In this document: positions 29,185-38,716 of the stretch, piece by piece
Numbering within the stretch: the first letter of the stretch is position 1
Layout of the letters: every line of letters starts with the position of its first letter
NCBI GenBank assembly: GCA_963774945.1
Contig: CAVZHA010000005.1
Location: 648,739 to 712,738, forward strand
From: Trebonia sp963774945
Lineage (GTDB): Bacteria > Actinomycetota > Actinomycetes > Streptosporangiales > Streptosporangiaceae
Reading direction: 5' to 3'
DNA: 64,000 bases
Notes under the pieces: generated by a model
What the model saw: the letters and a program-made list of their open reading frames with translations, nothing else
The model's database searches: none
What the model was told of the DNA's origin: nothing
Position numbers and translations under genes: made by a program

Positions 29185-30189
29185 ATGAGACCTCGCGCAA
29201 GCGCCGCCGGCCGCTCTACCGCCGTCGCCGCCCGCCCAGCCGCCCTCGCCGCACTAGCCCTCAGCGCCGCGGTCGCGGTCGCGCTGTCCGGATGCGGTAC
29301 CGCAACCGCGACCGACCCGGCCAGCGCCCGGATCGGGTCGACCGGGGTTCCCCTGACCTCCGCCAAGTCGCCCGCGCCGGCGGCGCGGACCCCGTACCAG
29401 CGGGCGGTGGCGGACGCCGAAGCGATCCTCGCCTCGTTCGCGGTGCCGACCGGAGGGCAGCAGCTCTCCGCCGCCCCGACCGTGGAAGACGGCGTGCTCA
29501 AGTCGCCGGCCCAGACACCAGGGACGCCCGACCTAGTGGACAAGGCCGAGTGGTGGATCGCGCCGGGCGCGCCCCAGAGCGTGCTGGCGTGGGAGGCCAG
29601 CCACCGGCCGCACCGGTTCTCGGCCGCGGGCACCGGTACCGGCTCCGGGCCGGGATTCACGACCTGGACCCAGATCGCCTCGCTCCCCGACATTCCCGGC
29701 GTGCTCGACTCGCGCGAGCTGGTGATCACGGCGGTGCAAGACGGCGACAGGACCGCCATCCGGGTCGACGCCCAGGTGACCTGGCAGCCCGCCCGCCCGG
29801 CGAGCGAGAAGGTCCCGGCGGCGGCCAAGGCGGTGACCGTCTCGATGGACCTCGGGCTCAACCAGGGCGGCCGGAAGCCGCCGAAGCCGGTCACGATCAC
29901 CGACGGTGCGACCGTCCGCAAGCTCACCGCGCTGATCAACGGCCTGGCGCTGTTCCCGCCGGGCACCTTCAACTGCCCGGCCGACTTCGGCGGCAGTCTC
30001 GTGCTGACGTTCCGGGCGGGCCCCGGCACCCCGCCCCTCGCCGTCGCCACCGCCGACCTCTCCGGCTGCGGGGGAGTGGACCTCACCATCGGCGGCAAGT
30101 CAGAGCCGGCCCTGGCCGGCCCGGGAACCGACAGCGGCCCCCGGATCCTGAGCGCGGCCGGCCTGGCCTGGAAGATCCCTTCGGAGTAA
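29185..30189 (+). CDS. Putative secreted lipoprotein, paralogue of 25934-26905
   Basis: 334 residues from the ATG at 29185, which places the Arg-rich n-region and the hydrophobic core (LAALALSAAVAVALSGCG) correctly for a lipoprotein signal. The mature part repeats the paralogue's landmarks in order: AEAILASFAVPTGGQQ, ESVLAWEASH-like SVLAWEASHRPHRF, VTITDGATVRKLTALINGLA and VDLTIGGKSEP, ending in AGLAWKIPSE. Intact. Function unknown; probably an extracytoplasmic ligand-binding or cell-wall-associated protein. Confidence 0.7.
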   Translation: MRPRASAAGRSTAVAARPAALAALALSAAVAVALSGCGTATATDPASARIGSTGVPLTSAKSPAPAARTPYQRAVADAEAILASFAVPTGGQQLSAAPTVEDGVLKSPAQTPGTPDLVDKAEWWIAPGAPQSVLAWEASHRPHRFSAAGTGTGSGPGFTTWTQIASLPDIPGVLDSRELVITAVQDGDRTAIRVDAQVTWQPARPASEKVPAAAKAVTVSMDLGLNQGGRKPPKPVTITDGATVRKLTALINGLALFPPGTFNCPADFGGSLVLTFRAGPGTPPLAVATADLSGCGGVDLTIGGKSEPALAGPGTDSGPRILSAAGLAWKIPSE

Positions 30190-30229
30190 ATAGGGCATTT
30201 CCGGCCAGGTGGTGCTGTAAAAAGAGCCC

Positions 30230-30616
30230 ATGAAAATTCTGATCCGCTTCCTCGTGATCGCGGCCGCGCTCGGCGTCGCGGCCTGGCTGGTACCGGGAAT
30301 CGTGCTCACCGGGCACAATCACGTGGCCAAGGTGGAGACGCTGCTGATCGTCGCCGTCATCTTCGGCGTCATCAACATCCTGCTCAAGCCGATCATCAAG
30401 ACCGTCGGGTGCGCGTTCTACGTGCTCACGCTGGGCCTGTTCGCGATCGTGGTCAACGGCCTGCTGCTGTGGCTGACCAGCTACATCGCCTTCGACAAGC
30501 TGCACGAGCCGTTCCACGTGACCGGGTTCGTGGCCGCCGTCGAGGGCGCCCTCGTCGTCGCCGTGATCAGCTTCGTCGCGCACCTGGTGATCCCCGACGA
30601 CGGCGATCGGCGCTAA
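30230..30616 (+). CDS. YvlD/DUF360-family membrane protein (phage-holin-like superfamily)
   Basis: 128 residues, four predicted membrane helices: LIRFLVIAAALGVAAWLVPG, TLLIVAVIFGVINILLKPII, FYVLTLGLFAIVVNGLLLWL and AVEGALVVAVISFVAHLVIP. The motif NILLKPIIKT and the overall length match the YvlD family, small membrane proteins of unknown role that are sometimes envelope-stress linked. The C-terminus is short and charged (DDGDRR). It stands alone upstream of tig. Confidence 0.8.
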   Translation: MKILIRFLVIAAALGVAAWLVPGIVLTGHNHVAKVETLLIVAVIFGVINILLKPIIKTVGCAFYVLTLGLFAIVVNGLLLWLTSYIAFDKLHEPFHVTGFVAAVEGALVVAVISFVAHLVIPDDGDRR

Positions 30617-30710
30617 GGTGGCCCGGCGGGTCATAGACTTATCCGCCATACACTTGTGCTGCGCTGCTTATCCGCGCAGTTACCATCCACGTCTCTGGAG
30701 TCACGCCGCC

Positions 30711-32292
30711 GTGAAGACCGCTGTCGAAGAGCTGAGCCCGACCCGTGTCCGGCTGAGCGTCGAGGTTTCCTTCGAGGAGCTTAAGCCGAGCCTCGACAAG
30801 GCTTACCGCGAAGTCGCGCAGCAAGCGCGCATCCCCGGGTTCCGTCCTGGCAAGGTGCCGCCGCGCGTCATCGACATGCGGATCGGGCGGGGCGCGGTGC
30901 TGACCGAGGCGGTCAACGACGCGCTGCCCGAGTTCTACAGCAAGGCCGTGCAGGAGGCCGAGGTGTTCGTCCTCGGCCAGCCAGACGTGGAGATCACCCA
31001 GCTCGAGGACGGCAAGGAGCTGTCGTTCACGGCCGAGGTCGAGGTCAGGCCGAAGTTCGAGCTGCCCGACTTCGACACGCTGACGGTCACCGTCGACAGC
31101 GCCGAGGTAACCGACGACGACATCGACGAGTACCTCACCAGCCTGCGCGAGCGCTTCGCGAGCCTCAAGGGCGTGCAGCGCGCGGCCGAGGACGGCGACT
31201 ACGTGACCATGGACCTGTCCGCGTCGGTGGACGGCGAGCTGGTCGAGGACGCGCAGGCGACCGGGCTGTCTTACCAGGTCGGCAGCGGCGAGATGCTCGA
31301 AGGCCTCGACGAGGCGCTGACCGGGCTGTCGGCCGGCGAGTCGGCCACCTTCAGCACCGAGCTCGCGGGCGGCGAGGCGGCCGGCCAGGAGGCCGAGGTC
31401 ACCGTGACCGTGCAGTCGGTCAAGATGCGCGAGCTGCCCGAGCTTGACGACGACTTCGCGCAGCTCGCCAGCGAGTTCGACACCCTCGACGAGCTCCGCG
31501 AGGACACCCGCGGGCAGCTCGAGCGGGTCAAGAAGCTCCAGCAGGCCACCCAGGCCCGCGACAAGGCGGTCGACGCGCTCATCGACAGCATCGACATACC
31601 GCTGCCGGAGAAGTTCGTCGAGCACGAGCTGCAGCCACGCCCGCGAGAACGTCGACAACCAGCTCGTCCAGATGCGCCTGTCCAAGGACGACTACCTCAA
31701 GTCGCTCGAGAAGACCGAGGAGGAGTTCGACGCCGACCTCGTGCAGCAGTCCGAGCGCTCCGTCCGGGTGGGCTTCGTCCTCGACGAGCTGGCCCGGGCC
31801 GAGAACCTCTCGGTGAACCAGGCCGAGCTGTCGTACTTCGTCGCCGACCAGGCGCAGCGGATGGGGATCAGCCCCGAGTTCTTCGCCCGGCAGCTCACCG
31901 AGAGCAACCAGATCGGCGTCGCGATCACCGAGGTGCTCCGGGGCAAGGCGGCCACGCTGGCGGCCGAGCGCGTCACCGTGACCGATGACAAGGGCGACAC
32001 GATCGACGTGAAGGCGCAGATCGAGGCGCTCAACTCCGACGTCGACGCGATGCTGGCCGCCCAGGCCGCGGCCGAGGGCGCCACCGACATCGAGGTCGAC
32101 GACCTCGCGATCGACGTGGCGGCCGCCCTCGAGGCCGAGGCGGAGGCCGACGAGACCGAGGTCGTTCTCGAGGCCGTCGCCGAGGCCGAGGCAGAAGCGG
32201 AGGTCGTCGACGAGGCCGAGGCCATCGTCGAGGACGCCGGAGCCGACGAGGACGAAGAAGAGGGCGACGACGAGGACGAAGAAGAGTCCTGA
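30711..32292 (+). CDS. tig: Trigger factor (one frameshift, long acidic tail)
   Basis: Ribosome-associated chaperone and peptidyl-prolyl isomerase. The GTG at 30711 gives MKTAVEELSPTRVRLSVEVS. The ribosome-binding loop IPGFRPGKVPPRVID is intact, followed by the FKBP-like PPIase domain (AEDGDYVTMDLSASVDGELV, SGEMLEGLDEALTGLSAGES) and the C-terminal arms (LAQLASEFDTLDELREDTRG-like region, then FFARQLTESNQIGVAITEVL). One indel near 31,630 breaks the frame after KFVEHELQ. The last ~80 residues are almost only Glu, Asp, Ala and Val, ending DEDEEEGDDEDEEES, longer than in most trigger factors. Directly upstream of clpP1P2-clpX, the usual bacterial linkage. Confidence 0.95.
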
Positions 32293-32308
32293 CCTGCCTG
32301 AACTAGCT

Positions 32309-32342
32309 GGCCCAGGGCTGTCGCCCTGGGCCACGCTTTTTT
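32309..32342 (+). terminator. Rho-independent terminator of tig
   Basis: GGCCCAGGGC (32309-32318) pairs with GCCCTGGGCC (32323-32332) around a four-base loop and is followed by a six-T run at 32337-32342. It begins 17 bases after the tig stop. Confidence 0.92.
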
Positions 32343-32363
32343 GTAGCAAGGCCGCAACGCGAT

Positions 32364-32378
32364 GCGCCCAAAGCGAAC
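32364..32378. promoter_or_regulatory. Possible ClgR site upstream of clpP1
   Basis: On the minus strand the sequence reads GTTCGCTTTGGGCGC, which fits the GTTCGC-N5-GCG pattern I recall for the actinobacterial Clp activator ClgR. It is 86 bases upstream of the clpP1 start. Based on pattern memory only. Confidence 0.4.
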
Positions 32379-32463
32379 AGCGGGGTACGGCGGACTCGGC
32401 CGCCTCGCAGTGGCGTTAATGTCGCAGACAACGACACCCGAAGTGATCGGAGCAGGTGACCAC

Positions 32464-33078
32464 GTGACACAGCTAGTTGCCAGGACGGCTTCCCCTGACG
32501 CCCCCGTGATTCCGGGGGATCTGCTGTTCCAGCGGTTGCTGCGGCACCGCATTGTCTTTCTCGGGCAGCAGGTGGACGACGACATCGCCAACCGGATCTG
32601 CGCCGAGATGCTTCTGCTCTCCGCCGAGGACCCGACGAGCGACATCTCGCTCTACATCAACTCCCCGGGCGGTTCGGTCTACGCGGGTCTGGCGATCTAC
32701 GACGTGATGCAGTTCGTGCCCAACGACGTGGGCACCTACGCGATGGGGATGGCCGCGTCGATGGGCCAGTTCCTGCTCACGGCGGGCGCCAAGGGCAAGC
32801 GGTACGCGCTGCCGCACGCCACGGTGCTGATGCACCAGCCGTCCGGCGGCATCGGCGGCACCGCGACCGACATCCGCATCCAGGCCGAGCAGATGCTGTA
32901 CGTCAAGAAGACGCTGTTCGAGCGGACGGCGGCGCACACCGGCCAGCCCATCGGCACGATCGAGAAGGACGCCGACCGGGACCGCTGGTTCACCGCCGAG
33001 GAGGCCAAGGAGTACGGCTTCGTCGACCACGTGGTCCGCAGCGCCCTCGAGGTCCCGTCCGGGAGCGTCGGCTCCTAG
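32464..33078 (+). CDS. clpP1: ATP-dependent Clp protease proteolytic subunit 1
   Basis: Serine peptidase that forms the ClpP barrel with ClpP2. I choose the GTG at 32464 (VTQLVARTASPDAPVIPGDL), with GGAG/AGG signals 6-12 bases upstream, over the unsupported ATG at 32419. Catalytic serine in GMAASMGQFLL, histidine in HATVLMHQPSGG, and the ISLYINSPGGSVYAGLAIYD handle region are all present. 204 residues, intact. Followed 66 bases later by clpP2 in the actinobacterial two-ClpP arrangement. Confidence 0.95.
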   Translation: MTQLVARTASPDAPVIPGDLLFQRLLRHRIVFLGQQVDDDIANRICAEMLLLSAEDPTSDISLYINSPGGSVYAGLAIYDVMQFVPNDVGTYAMGMAASMGQFLLTAGAKGKRYALPHATVLMHQPSGGIGGTATDIRIQAEQMLYVKKTLFERTAAHTGQPIGTIEKDADRDRWFTAEEAKEYGFVDHVVRSALEVPSGSVGS

Positions 33079-33144
33079 GCTCCGCGGACAGGCGAGCGGG
33101 ACCCACGGACACAATGACCCGAATCGGTTAAGGAGCGAACGAAC

Positions 33145-33797
33145 GTGACCGATCTAAACAGCAGGACCCGCAGTCCAGGTACGTGCTGCCGTCCTTCGTC
33201 GAGCGCACCTCGTACGGGGTCAAGGAGATGAACCCGTACAACAAGCTCTTCGAGGAGCGGATCATCTTCCTCGGCGTCCAGATCGACGACGCCTCCGCCA
33301 ACGACGTGATGGCCCAGCTGCTCACGCTGGAGGCCATCGACCCGGACCGCGAGATCACGATGTACATCAACTCGCCCGGCGGGTCGATGACGTCGATGAT
33401 GGCGATCTACGACACGATGCAGTTCATCCAGCCGGAGATCACCACCTGCTGCATCGGCCAGGCGGCCAGCGCGGCGGCGGTGCTGCTCGCGGCGGGCACC
33501 AAGGGCAAGCGGATGGCGCTGCCGAACTCCCGGATCCTGATCCACCAGCCGGCCACGGAGGGCGGCTACGGCCAGTCCTCCGACATGGAGATCCAGGCCA
33601 GCGAGATCCTGCGGATGCGGACCGCGATGGAGGTCATCCTCGCCCGGCACACCGGCAAGGACGAGGAGGTCATCCGGCGCGACATCGAGCGGGACAAGTT
33701 CCTCACGGCCGCGGAGGCCAAGGAATACGGGATGATCGACGAGGTGCTGACGACCCTCAAGCGCGGGTCGGAGAGCATCCCGGAGGTAGTGTCGTAG
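33145..33797 (+). CDS. clpP2: ATP-dependent Clp protease proteolytic subunit 2 (one frameshift near the start)
   Basis: The GTG at 33145 follows AAGGAG at nine bases and reads VTDLNSRTRSP. A missing C near 33,176 then shifts to the frame that reads RYVLPSFVERTSYGVKEMNP; restoring CCC rejoins the two. Catalytic serine region CCIGQAASAAAVLLAAGTKG, histidine in RILIHQPATEGGYG, and GMIDEVLTT near the end. The catalytic motif is QAASAA, not the MAASMG of ClpP1, as expected for ClpP2-type subunits. The homopolymer error in an essential gene is good evidence that indels in this window are technical. Confidence 0.94.
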
Positions 33798-33982
33798 CAA
33801 GGGGGAGGATTCACCTCTTCCCTCCCGGGCCGCTGAGGGGGTTTGATTGGTCCATCGGACTCCGAAGGCGGTACCGTCAGAGAGCAAGCGCATGACGGCA
33901 TGGCGGGACATGCCCGTCGTGCCCGACCCGGCGAGACGCCAGGGCGGGCGACGGCCGCGGCCCCATGTAAAGGAGAAACTGG

Positions 33983-35257
33983 GTGGCACGCATCGGTGAC
34001 GGTGGCGACCTGCTGAAGTGCTCGTTCTGCGGGAAGAGCCAGAAGCAGGTCAAGAAGCTCATCGCCGGTCCTGGCGTGTACATCTGCGACGAGTGCATCG
34101 ACCTCTGCAACGAGATCATCGAGGAAGAGCTCTCCGAGCCGACCGAGCCAAGTGGGACAGCCTGCCGAAGCCGCGCGAGATCTACGAGTTCCTCGACGCG
34201 TACGTGATCGGCCAGGACAAGGCCAAGAAGGCGCTCTCCGTCGCGGTGTACAACCACTACAAGCGCATCCAGTCCGGCGGTGAGCGCCCGGGCAACGACG
34301 GCGTGGAGCTGGCCAAGTCCAACATCCTGCTGCTCGGCCCGACCGGCTCCGGCAAGACGCTGCTCGCGCAGACGCTCGCCAGGCTGCTCAACGTGCCGTT
34401 CGCGATCGCCGACGCGACCGCCCTCACCGAGGCGGGCTACGTCGGCGAGGACGTCGAGAACATCCTGCTCAAGCTGATCCAGGCCGCCGACTACGACGTC
34501 AAGAAGGCCGAGACCGGGATCATCTACATCGACGAGATCGACAAGATCGCCCGCAAGAGCGAGAACCCGTCGATCACCAGGGACGTGTCCGGCGAGGGCG
34601 TGCAGCAGGCGCTGCTGAAGATCCTGGAAGGCACCACCGCCAGCGTGCCGCCGCAGGGCGGCCGCAAGCACCCGCACCAGGAGTTCATCCAGATCGACAC
34701 CACCAACGTGCTGTTCATCTGCGGTGGCGCGTTCGCCGGCCTGGAGAAGATCATCGAGCAGCGGTCCGGCAACAACGGCATCGGCTTCAACGGCGTGCTG
34801 CGGGTCCGCAGCAAGCACGATCACCGAGGACGCCTTCGCCGAGGTGATGCCGGAGGACCTGCTCAAGTTCGGCATGATCCCCGAGTTCGTCGGCCGTCTC
34901 CCGGTCATCACCAGCGTGCACAACCTCGACCGTGAGGCGCTCATCCAGATCCTCACCGAGCCGCGCAACGCCCTGGTCAAGCAGTACAAGCGGCTGTTCG
35001 AGCTGGACGGCGTGGACCTCGAGTTCACCCCGGACGCCCTCGAGGCGGTCGCCGACCAGGCCAACCTGCGCGGCACCGGCGCCCGCGGCCTGCGCGCGAT
35101 CATGGAGGAAGTGCTGCTCTCGGTGATGTACGAGGTGCCGAGCCGCAAGGACGTCGAGCGGGTCGTCATCACCCGCGAGGTCGTGCTGGAGAACGTCAAC
35201 CCGACGCTCGTCCCGCGCGACGTCTCCCGCCGCACACCCCGCGAGAAGTCCGCCTGA
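33983..35257 (+). CDS. clpX: Clp protease ATP-binding unfoldase ClpX (two frameshifts)
   Basis: AAA+ unfoldase that feeds substrates to ClpP. The GTG at 33983 follows AAAGGAG. The N-terminal zinc-binding domain has C-x2-C pairs (KCSFCGKSQ and YICDECIDLC). Walker A is LLLGPTGSGKTLLAQTLA and Walker B GIIYIDEIDKIARKSENP; the sensor/arginine-finger region is MPEDLLKFGMIPEFVGRLPV, and RGTGARGLRAIMEEVLL lies in the small domain. Indels near 34,148 and 34,818 break the frame. The end is TPREKSA at 35257. Third Clp gene in a row. Confidence 0.95.
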
Positions 35258-35370
35258 CGGAGGGTCATCTAGCCGCTACTTTGCCGGTATCGCCCCGGAC
35301 GATCGCCGCGCGCGGATAACCTCAGTGGGTTAGTTCGCCAGTGACGGCAACTGGAGCAGAATGAGCGCAG

Positions 35371-35640
35371 ATGAGCGGCTGGGATAAACCGTCCAGGCCT
35401 ACGTGGGACCCGCAGGATGGTCCGGCAGACGGCACGCAGGCGTTCCCAGCGGATGGCACCGATGACCGCTGGTCGCAGCCCGCAGGCTCCGGCTGGGGCG
35501 GATCGGGAGCGGCTGACGGCCAAGACCTCGGCCGGGGCGACTTCGGCCCCCCCGATTTCGGCGGCCAAGATCTCGGTTCGGCCGACTTCGGCCGCCCCGA
35601 CTACGACCGCGCCGACCGCCGCGAGCCCGCCTTCCCGCCC
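35371..35640 (+). CDS. N-terminal part of an actinobacterial low-complexity protein, cut by the first join
   Basis: Reads MSGWDKPSRPTWDPQDGPAD and continues with Asp, Gly, Pro and Phe repeats (GRGDFGPPDFGGQDLGSADF). This is the disordered cytoplasmic N-terminus typical of many actinobacterial membrane proteins. After about PEQ the same frame changes composition and continues as an unrelated acidobacterial domain, so the native C-terminus is missing. The 113 bases between clpX and this gene hold no other feature. Confidence 0.5.
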
Positions 35641-36137
35641 GAGCAGAACGACTTTATCCCCGTGAACACGGTGCATCAGGTGATCGTCGCGCGCGGAAAC
35701 AGCATTTCCGTGCCCCTGCCGGTGACCATCGCGGCCGCTTCTCCGGCATTCAGTTACGACGGAACGGGGAAAGGTCAGGGGATCATCGTCGGCATCGATC
35801 CCGCGACCGGCGCGCAGACCTATGCCGACGCCGCGCATCCCGTGCGCGCCGGACAGTCGATCGTCATCGATCGCACGGGCCTCGGCGAAGTCTACCTGCC
35901 CGGTGACCGCCGGCACCGATCTCCGGGGTCGGGATTTCACAGACCGTCAATAAGGCAACGGTTACCGTCGGAGGGGTTCCCGCCACAGTCGGCTTCGCGG
36001 GACTGACGCCCACCGCGACCGCTCTCTATCAGGTGAACGTCGAAATCCCGCCCGGTGTCGCCCCGGGCGACAAGGTTCCCGTCGTGATCACCGTCGCCGG
36101 CCAGCAGAGTCCGCCCGCGACCATCGCCGTTCGTTAG
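35641..36137 (+). CDS. TIGR03437-like C-terminal domain, 5' end missing (one frameshift)
   Basis: From about 35,640 the frame reads FIPVNTVHQVIVARGNSISV, PLPVTIAAASPAFSYDG and IVIDRTGLGEV. After an indel near 35,910 it reads TVNKATVTVGGVPATVGFAG, LYQVNVEIPPGVAPGDKVPV and ends PATIAVR. This strand pattern is that of the TIGR03437 domain found at the C-terminus of many secreted Solibacter/Bryobacter-type acidobacterial proteins. Only the last ~165 residues are present; the upstream gene was lost at the join. Secretion is inferred from the family. Confidence 0.6.
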
Positions 36138-36185
36138 CCGCCTCGCGCGTCTGATAAAATTTGGAGCACGACGAACCGCCTGCTG

Positions 36186-37235
36186 ATGTTTCTCGCGACC
36201 GTTTCCGCCGCCGTAGGAATCGCGGCCTTTGAGGTTCTCGCGCAGAATCCGGCCGCGCCGCCCAAGCCGAACGCGGATCCCTACGCGAACAACGCCGATG
36301 CCGGGAAACTCAAATTTCCGCTCGCGGCACCCGCGGGCAAGGACAGTAACGCGAGCCAGGTCGCGCCTCCCGGAGCCGTCAATTCCGGGCCGTTCGCCGC
36401 CACTGGAAGTACGGCACGGCCTTCAATCCGCCGGCCGATTCGAAAATCTGGAATCCGGTGAAGCTCAAGATGATGCAGGGCGGCAAAGTGACTGGCGGCA
36501 CGTTGTTCAGCGCGACGGATCCGGCCACCTATTGCGCCATGGCGAATGCCGGCTACGATTTCATCTGGACCGAAATGCAGCACAATGCGCGCGATTGGGA
36601 AGCAGGTGCCCGCATGTGGCGCACCTGCCCGCACGCCAAGGCTGTTCCCGGCGTGCGCGTCGCCTATACCGATGAACGCGAGATCCAGCATGCGCCGATG
36701 CCGGCGCGCTGGTGCTCGTGGTGCCGACGGTCGATACCGTCGAAGAAGCCATCGCGGCGCGGAACTGGGCGTACTTCCCGCCGCTCGGCAAGCGCAGCAA
36801 CGGCGGCGGCCAGGCGTTCGATGCCGGCCATGTGGGGCGGCGTTCCCGGCGGATATCGCAACACCATCAACGACAATATCGTGCTGATCCTGATGATCGA
36901 AACCCTCGAAGGCCTCAAGAATGCGGACGAGATCGCGAAGATTCCCGGCGTGACCGCGGTCTTCGCGGCCAGCGGCGACCTGGGCAACTTCTCGGGCTAC
37001 GCGCAGGGCACGCCGGATTACGAGCGCGCTGATCAACATGGTCCACGACGCCGCGATCACCGCCGGCAAGCGGCTGTGCGGACCGTTCGCATGGCGCGAC
37101 CGTCCGGATTTCACCTGCTTCCAGGCGGGCAGCGAAACCGCCGCCATCGCCCGCGGCGTCGCAGCGGAACTCGGACCGCTGGCGAATACGCAGGCGAAAG
37201 TCGAAGTCGTCTGCTTAGCGGAACCCAAGAAGTAG
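36186..37235 (+). CDS. Exported HpcH/HpaI aldolase-family protein (frameshifted)
   Basis: Starts MFLATVSAAVGIAAFEVLAQ, a signal peptide, then a Pro/Ala/Asn-rich linker. The barrel domain reads VKLKMMQGGKVTGGTLFSAT, AGYDFIWTEMQHNARDWEAG, ALVLVVPTVDTVEEAIAARN, NDNIVLILMIETLEGLKNAD and KIPGVTAVFAASGDLGNFSG, the order of the HpcH/HpaI (2-keto-3-deoxy-sugar acid or hydroxyheptanedioate) aldolases. The metal-binding Glu in MIETLEG and the Asp in SGDLGNF are kept. About four indels are present. Family members with a leader peptide are common in acidobacteria; the substrate is unknown. It overlaps the convergent permease by about 20 bases. Confidence 0.75.
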
Positions 37236-38657
37236 GGCAACTTCAGTCTCGACCACCGGAGCTGCGGGTCCACTCGGCCGAATCCGGAAGTGGTAGACCA
37301 GCGCTCCGGTCGCGACGGTGATCACGGTCGCGAGCGAAATCATGGGCTTCATCTGAATCGCCCTGGATGATCATCCACACGCCGACCAGCAGGAACAGCA
37401 CCGGGAACAGCGGATAGCAGAAGCTGACCACGCGCAGTTTCTGCCAGCCCCGCGTTGCGCCGGAAGACATCAGCGAGGCGACGCTCATCACCGCGAAGAA
37501 ATTCAGCGTGAAGCCGATGTAGACCACCAGTTGCGGAAACGGCGTCATCGTCATCAGCATGGCGCAGATTCCCTGCGCGACGATCGCCGCGACCGGAGTG
37601 TGCCAGCGCGGATGAATCTTCGCCGCAGCGCAAGGAACGCTCCGTTCTTCGCCATCGCGTAGTAGACGCGCGGGCCGATGGTGACCATCGCGTTCACGGT
37701 CGACATGAGCGACAGCGCCATCAGCGCGCTGAAGATACCGGCGACTCTGGGTCCGAACAGGCGCGAGGCGGCGAGTGAGCCGACCGCGACTTCGCCCTTC
37801 ATGTCCTCGAGCGGAGCAGCGTAGATGAAGACCACGTTCAGTGCCGATATAGAGCACGGCCACCAGCGCCGTGCCAATGCGCAAGCGCCGCCGGCAGCGT
37901 CTTGGCAGGGTGGCGCAGTTCCTCGGCGACGTAGGTCGCGGCGTTCCAGCCGCTATAGGCGACGTAGATCCAGAACAGGCTGATGGCGAACTGCGCGGGG
38001 AGCGGGGTGGAGGCCGTGCGCGTGGCATTCATCGAAAAATGCTCCCAGCTTGCCCTGCCCACCAGCGAATCCGAAGACGATGAAGGCGACCAGCATCACG
38101 TATCTTCACGCCGGTCAGCACGTTCTGGATTCGCGCCACGCGCTTCACGCCGAAAACGTTGAGCACGGTGAAGAGCAGGACCAGTGCGCAAGCCAGACAT
38201 CTGCGCGCCGCCAATTCGAAGCGTCCATTCTCCCGACCACGAGAATCAGCGGGCGATCCTGCAGCGACAGGCGGAAAAAGTAGCCGAGGTAATCGGAAAA
38301 CGCCAGCGCCGCCGCGGCGATGGGCGCGGAGAATCCCGCGAAGAACGATACCCATCCGGTCATGAATCCCCACGTGGGGCCGAACGCCCGCGTGAGATAA
38401 ACGATATTCGCCGCCGGAGCTCGGAAGATTGATTCCCAGTTCGGAGTAGCAGATCGCGCCGAGAAAAGCGCAGACCGCTCCCACCACCCAGATCCACAAA
38501 ACCAGTCGGGAGAACCGAGTTCGCCCGCCAGAAATCCGCTGGTGGTGAAGATCCCGGTGCCGATCATGTTGGACACCACCAGCGCCGTGGCGCTGACGAC
38601 TCCCAACTGCCGGAGAAGTCTCGGTTTGGCGGTTACGGTTGCCGACTCGGTCCATTC
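37215..38657 (-). CDS. APC-family amino-acid permease (frameshifted)
   Basis: The N-terminal part reads VVSATALVVSNMIGTGIFTT and SGFLAGELGSPDW, the first-helix substrate-binding signature of the amino acid-polyamine-organocation superfamily. Further segments are RAFGPTWGFMTGWVSFFAGF, SGWNAATYVAEELRHPAKTL, FGPRVAGIFSALMALSLMST, TPVAAIVAQGICAMLMTMTP and PLFPVLFLLVGVWMIIQGDS. About 12 membrane helices are implied. Seven or more indels scatter it over all three minus frames. The start is probably the ATG at 38657 with one missing base after it. Substrate unknown; LAT-like serine/threonine or cationic amino acids are typical. Confidence 0.75.
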
Positions 38658-38716
38658 TTATCGTTTGCTTGCCTTGACGAGCCGCTCCGTAACCGTCGCC
38701 GTTCGGAAGACGGCGG

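Noticed and set aside
30617..30710. tRNA gene upstream of tig
   Set aside because: I looked for a T-loop and acceptor pairing because tRNAs often precede tig; none is present.
36281..37273. 330-residue minus-strand frame over the aldolase gene
   Set aside because: No coherent family signal; the plus strand shows ordered HpcH/HpaI motifs across corrected indels.
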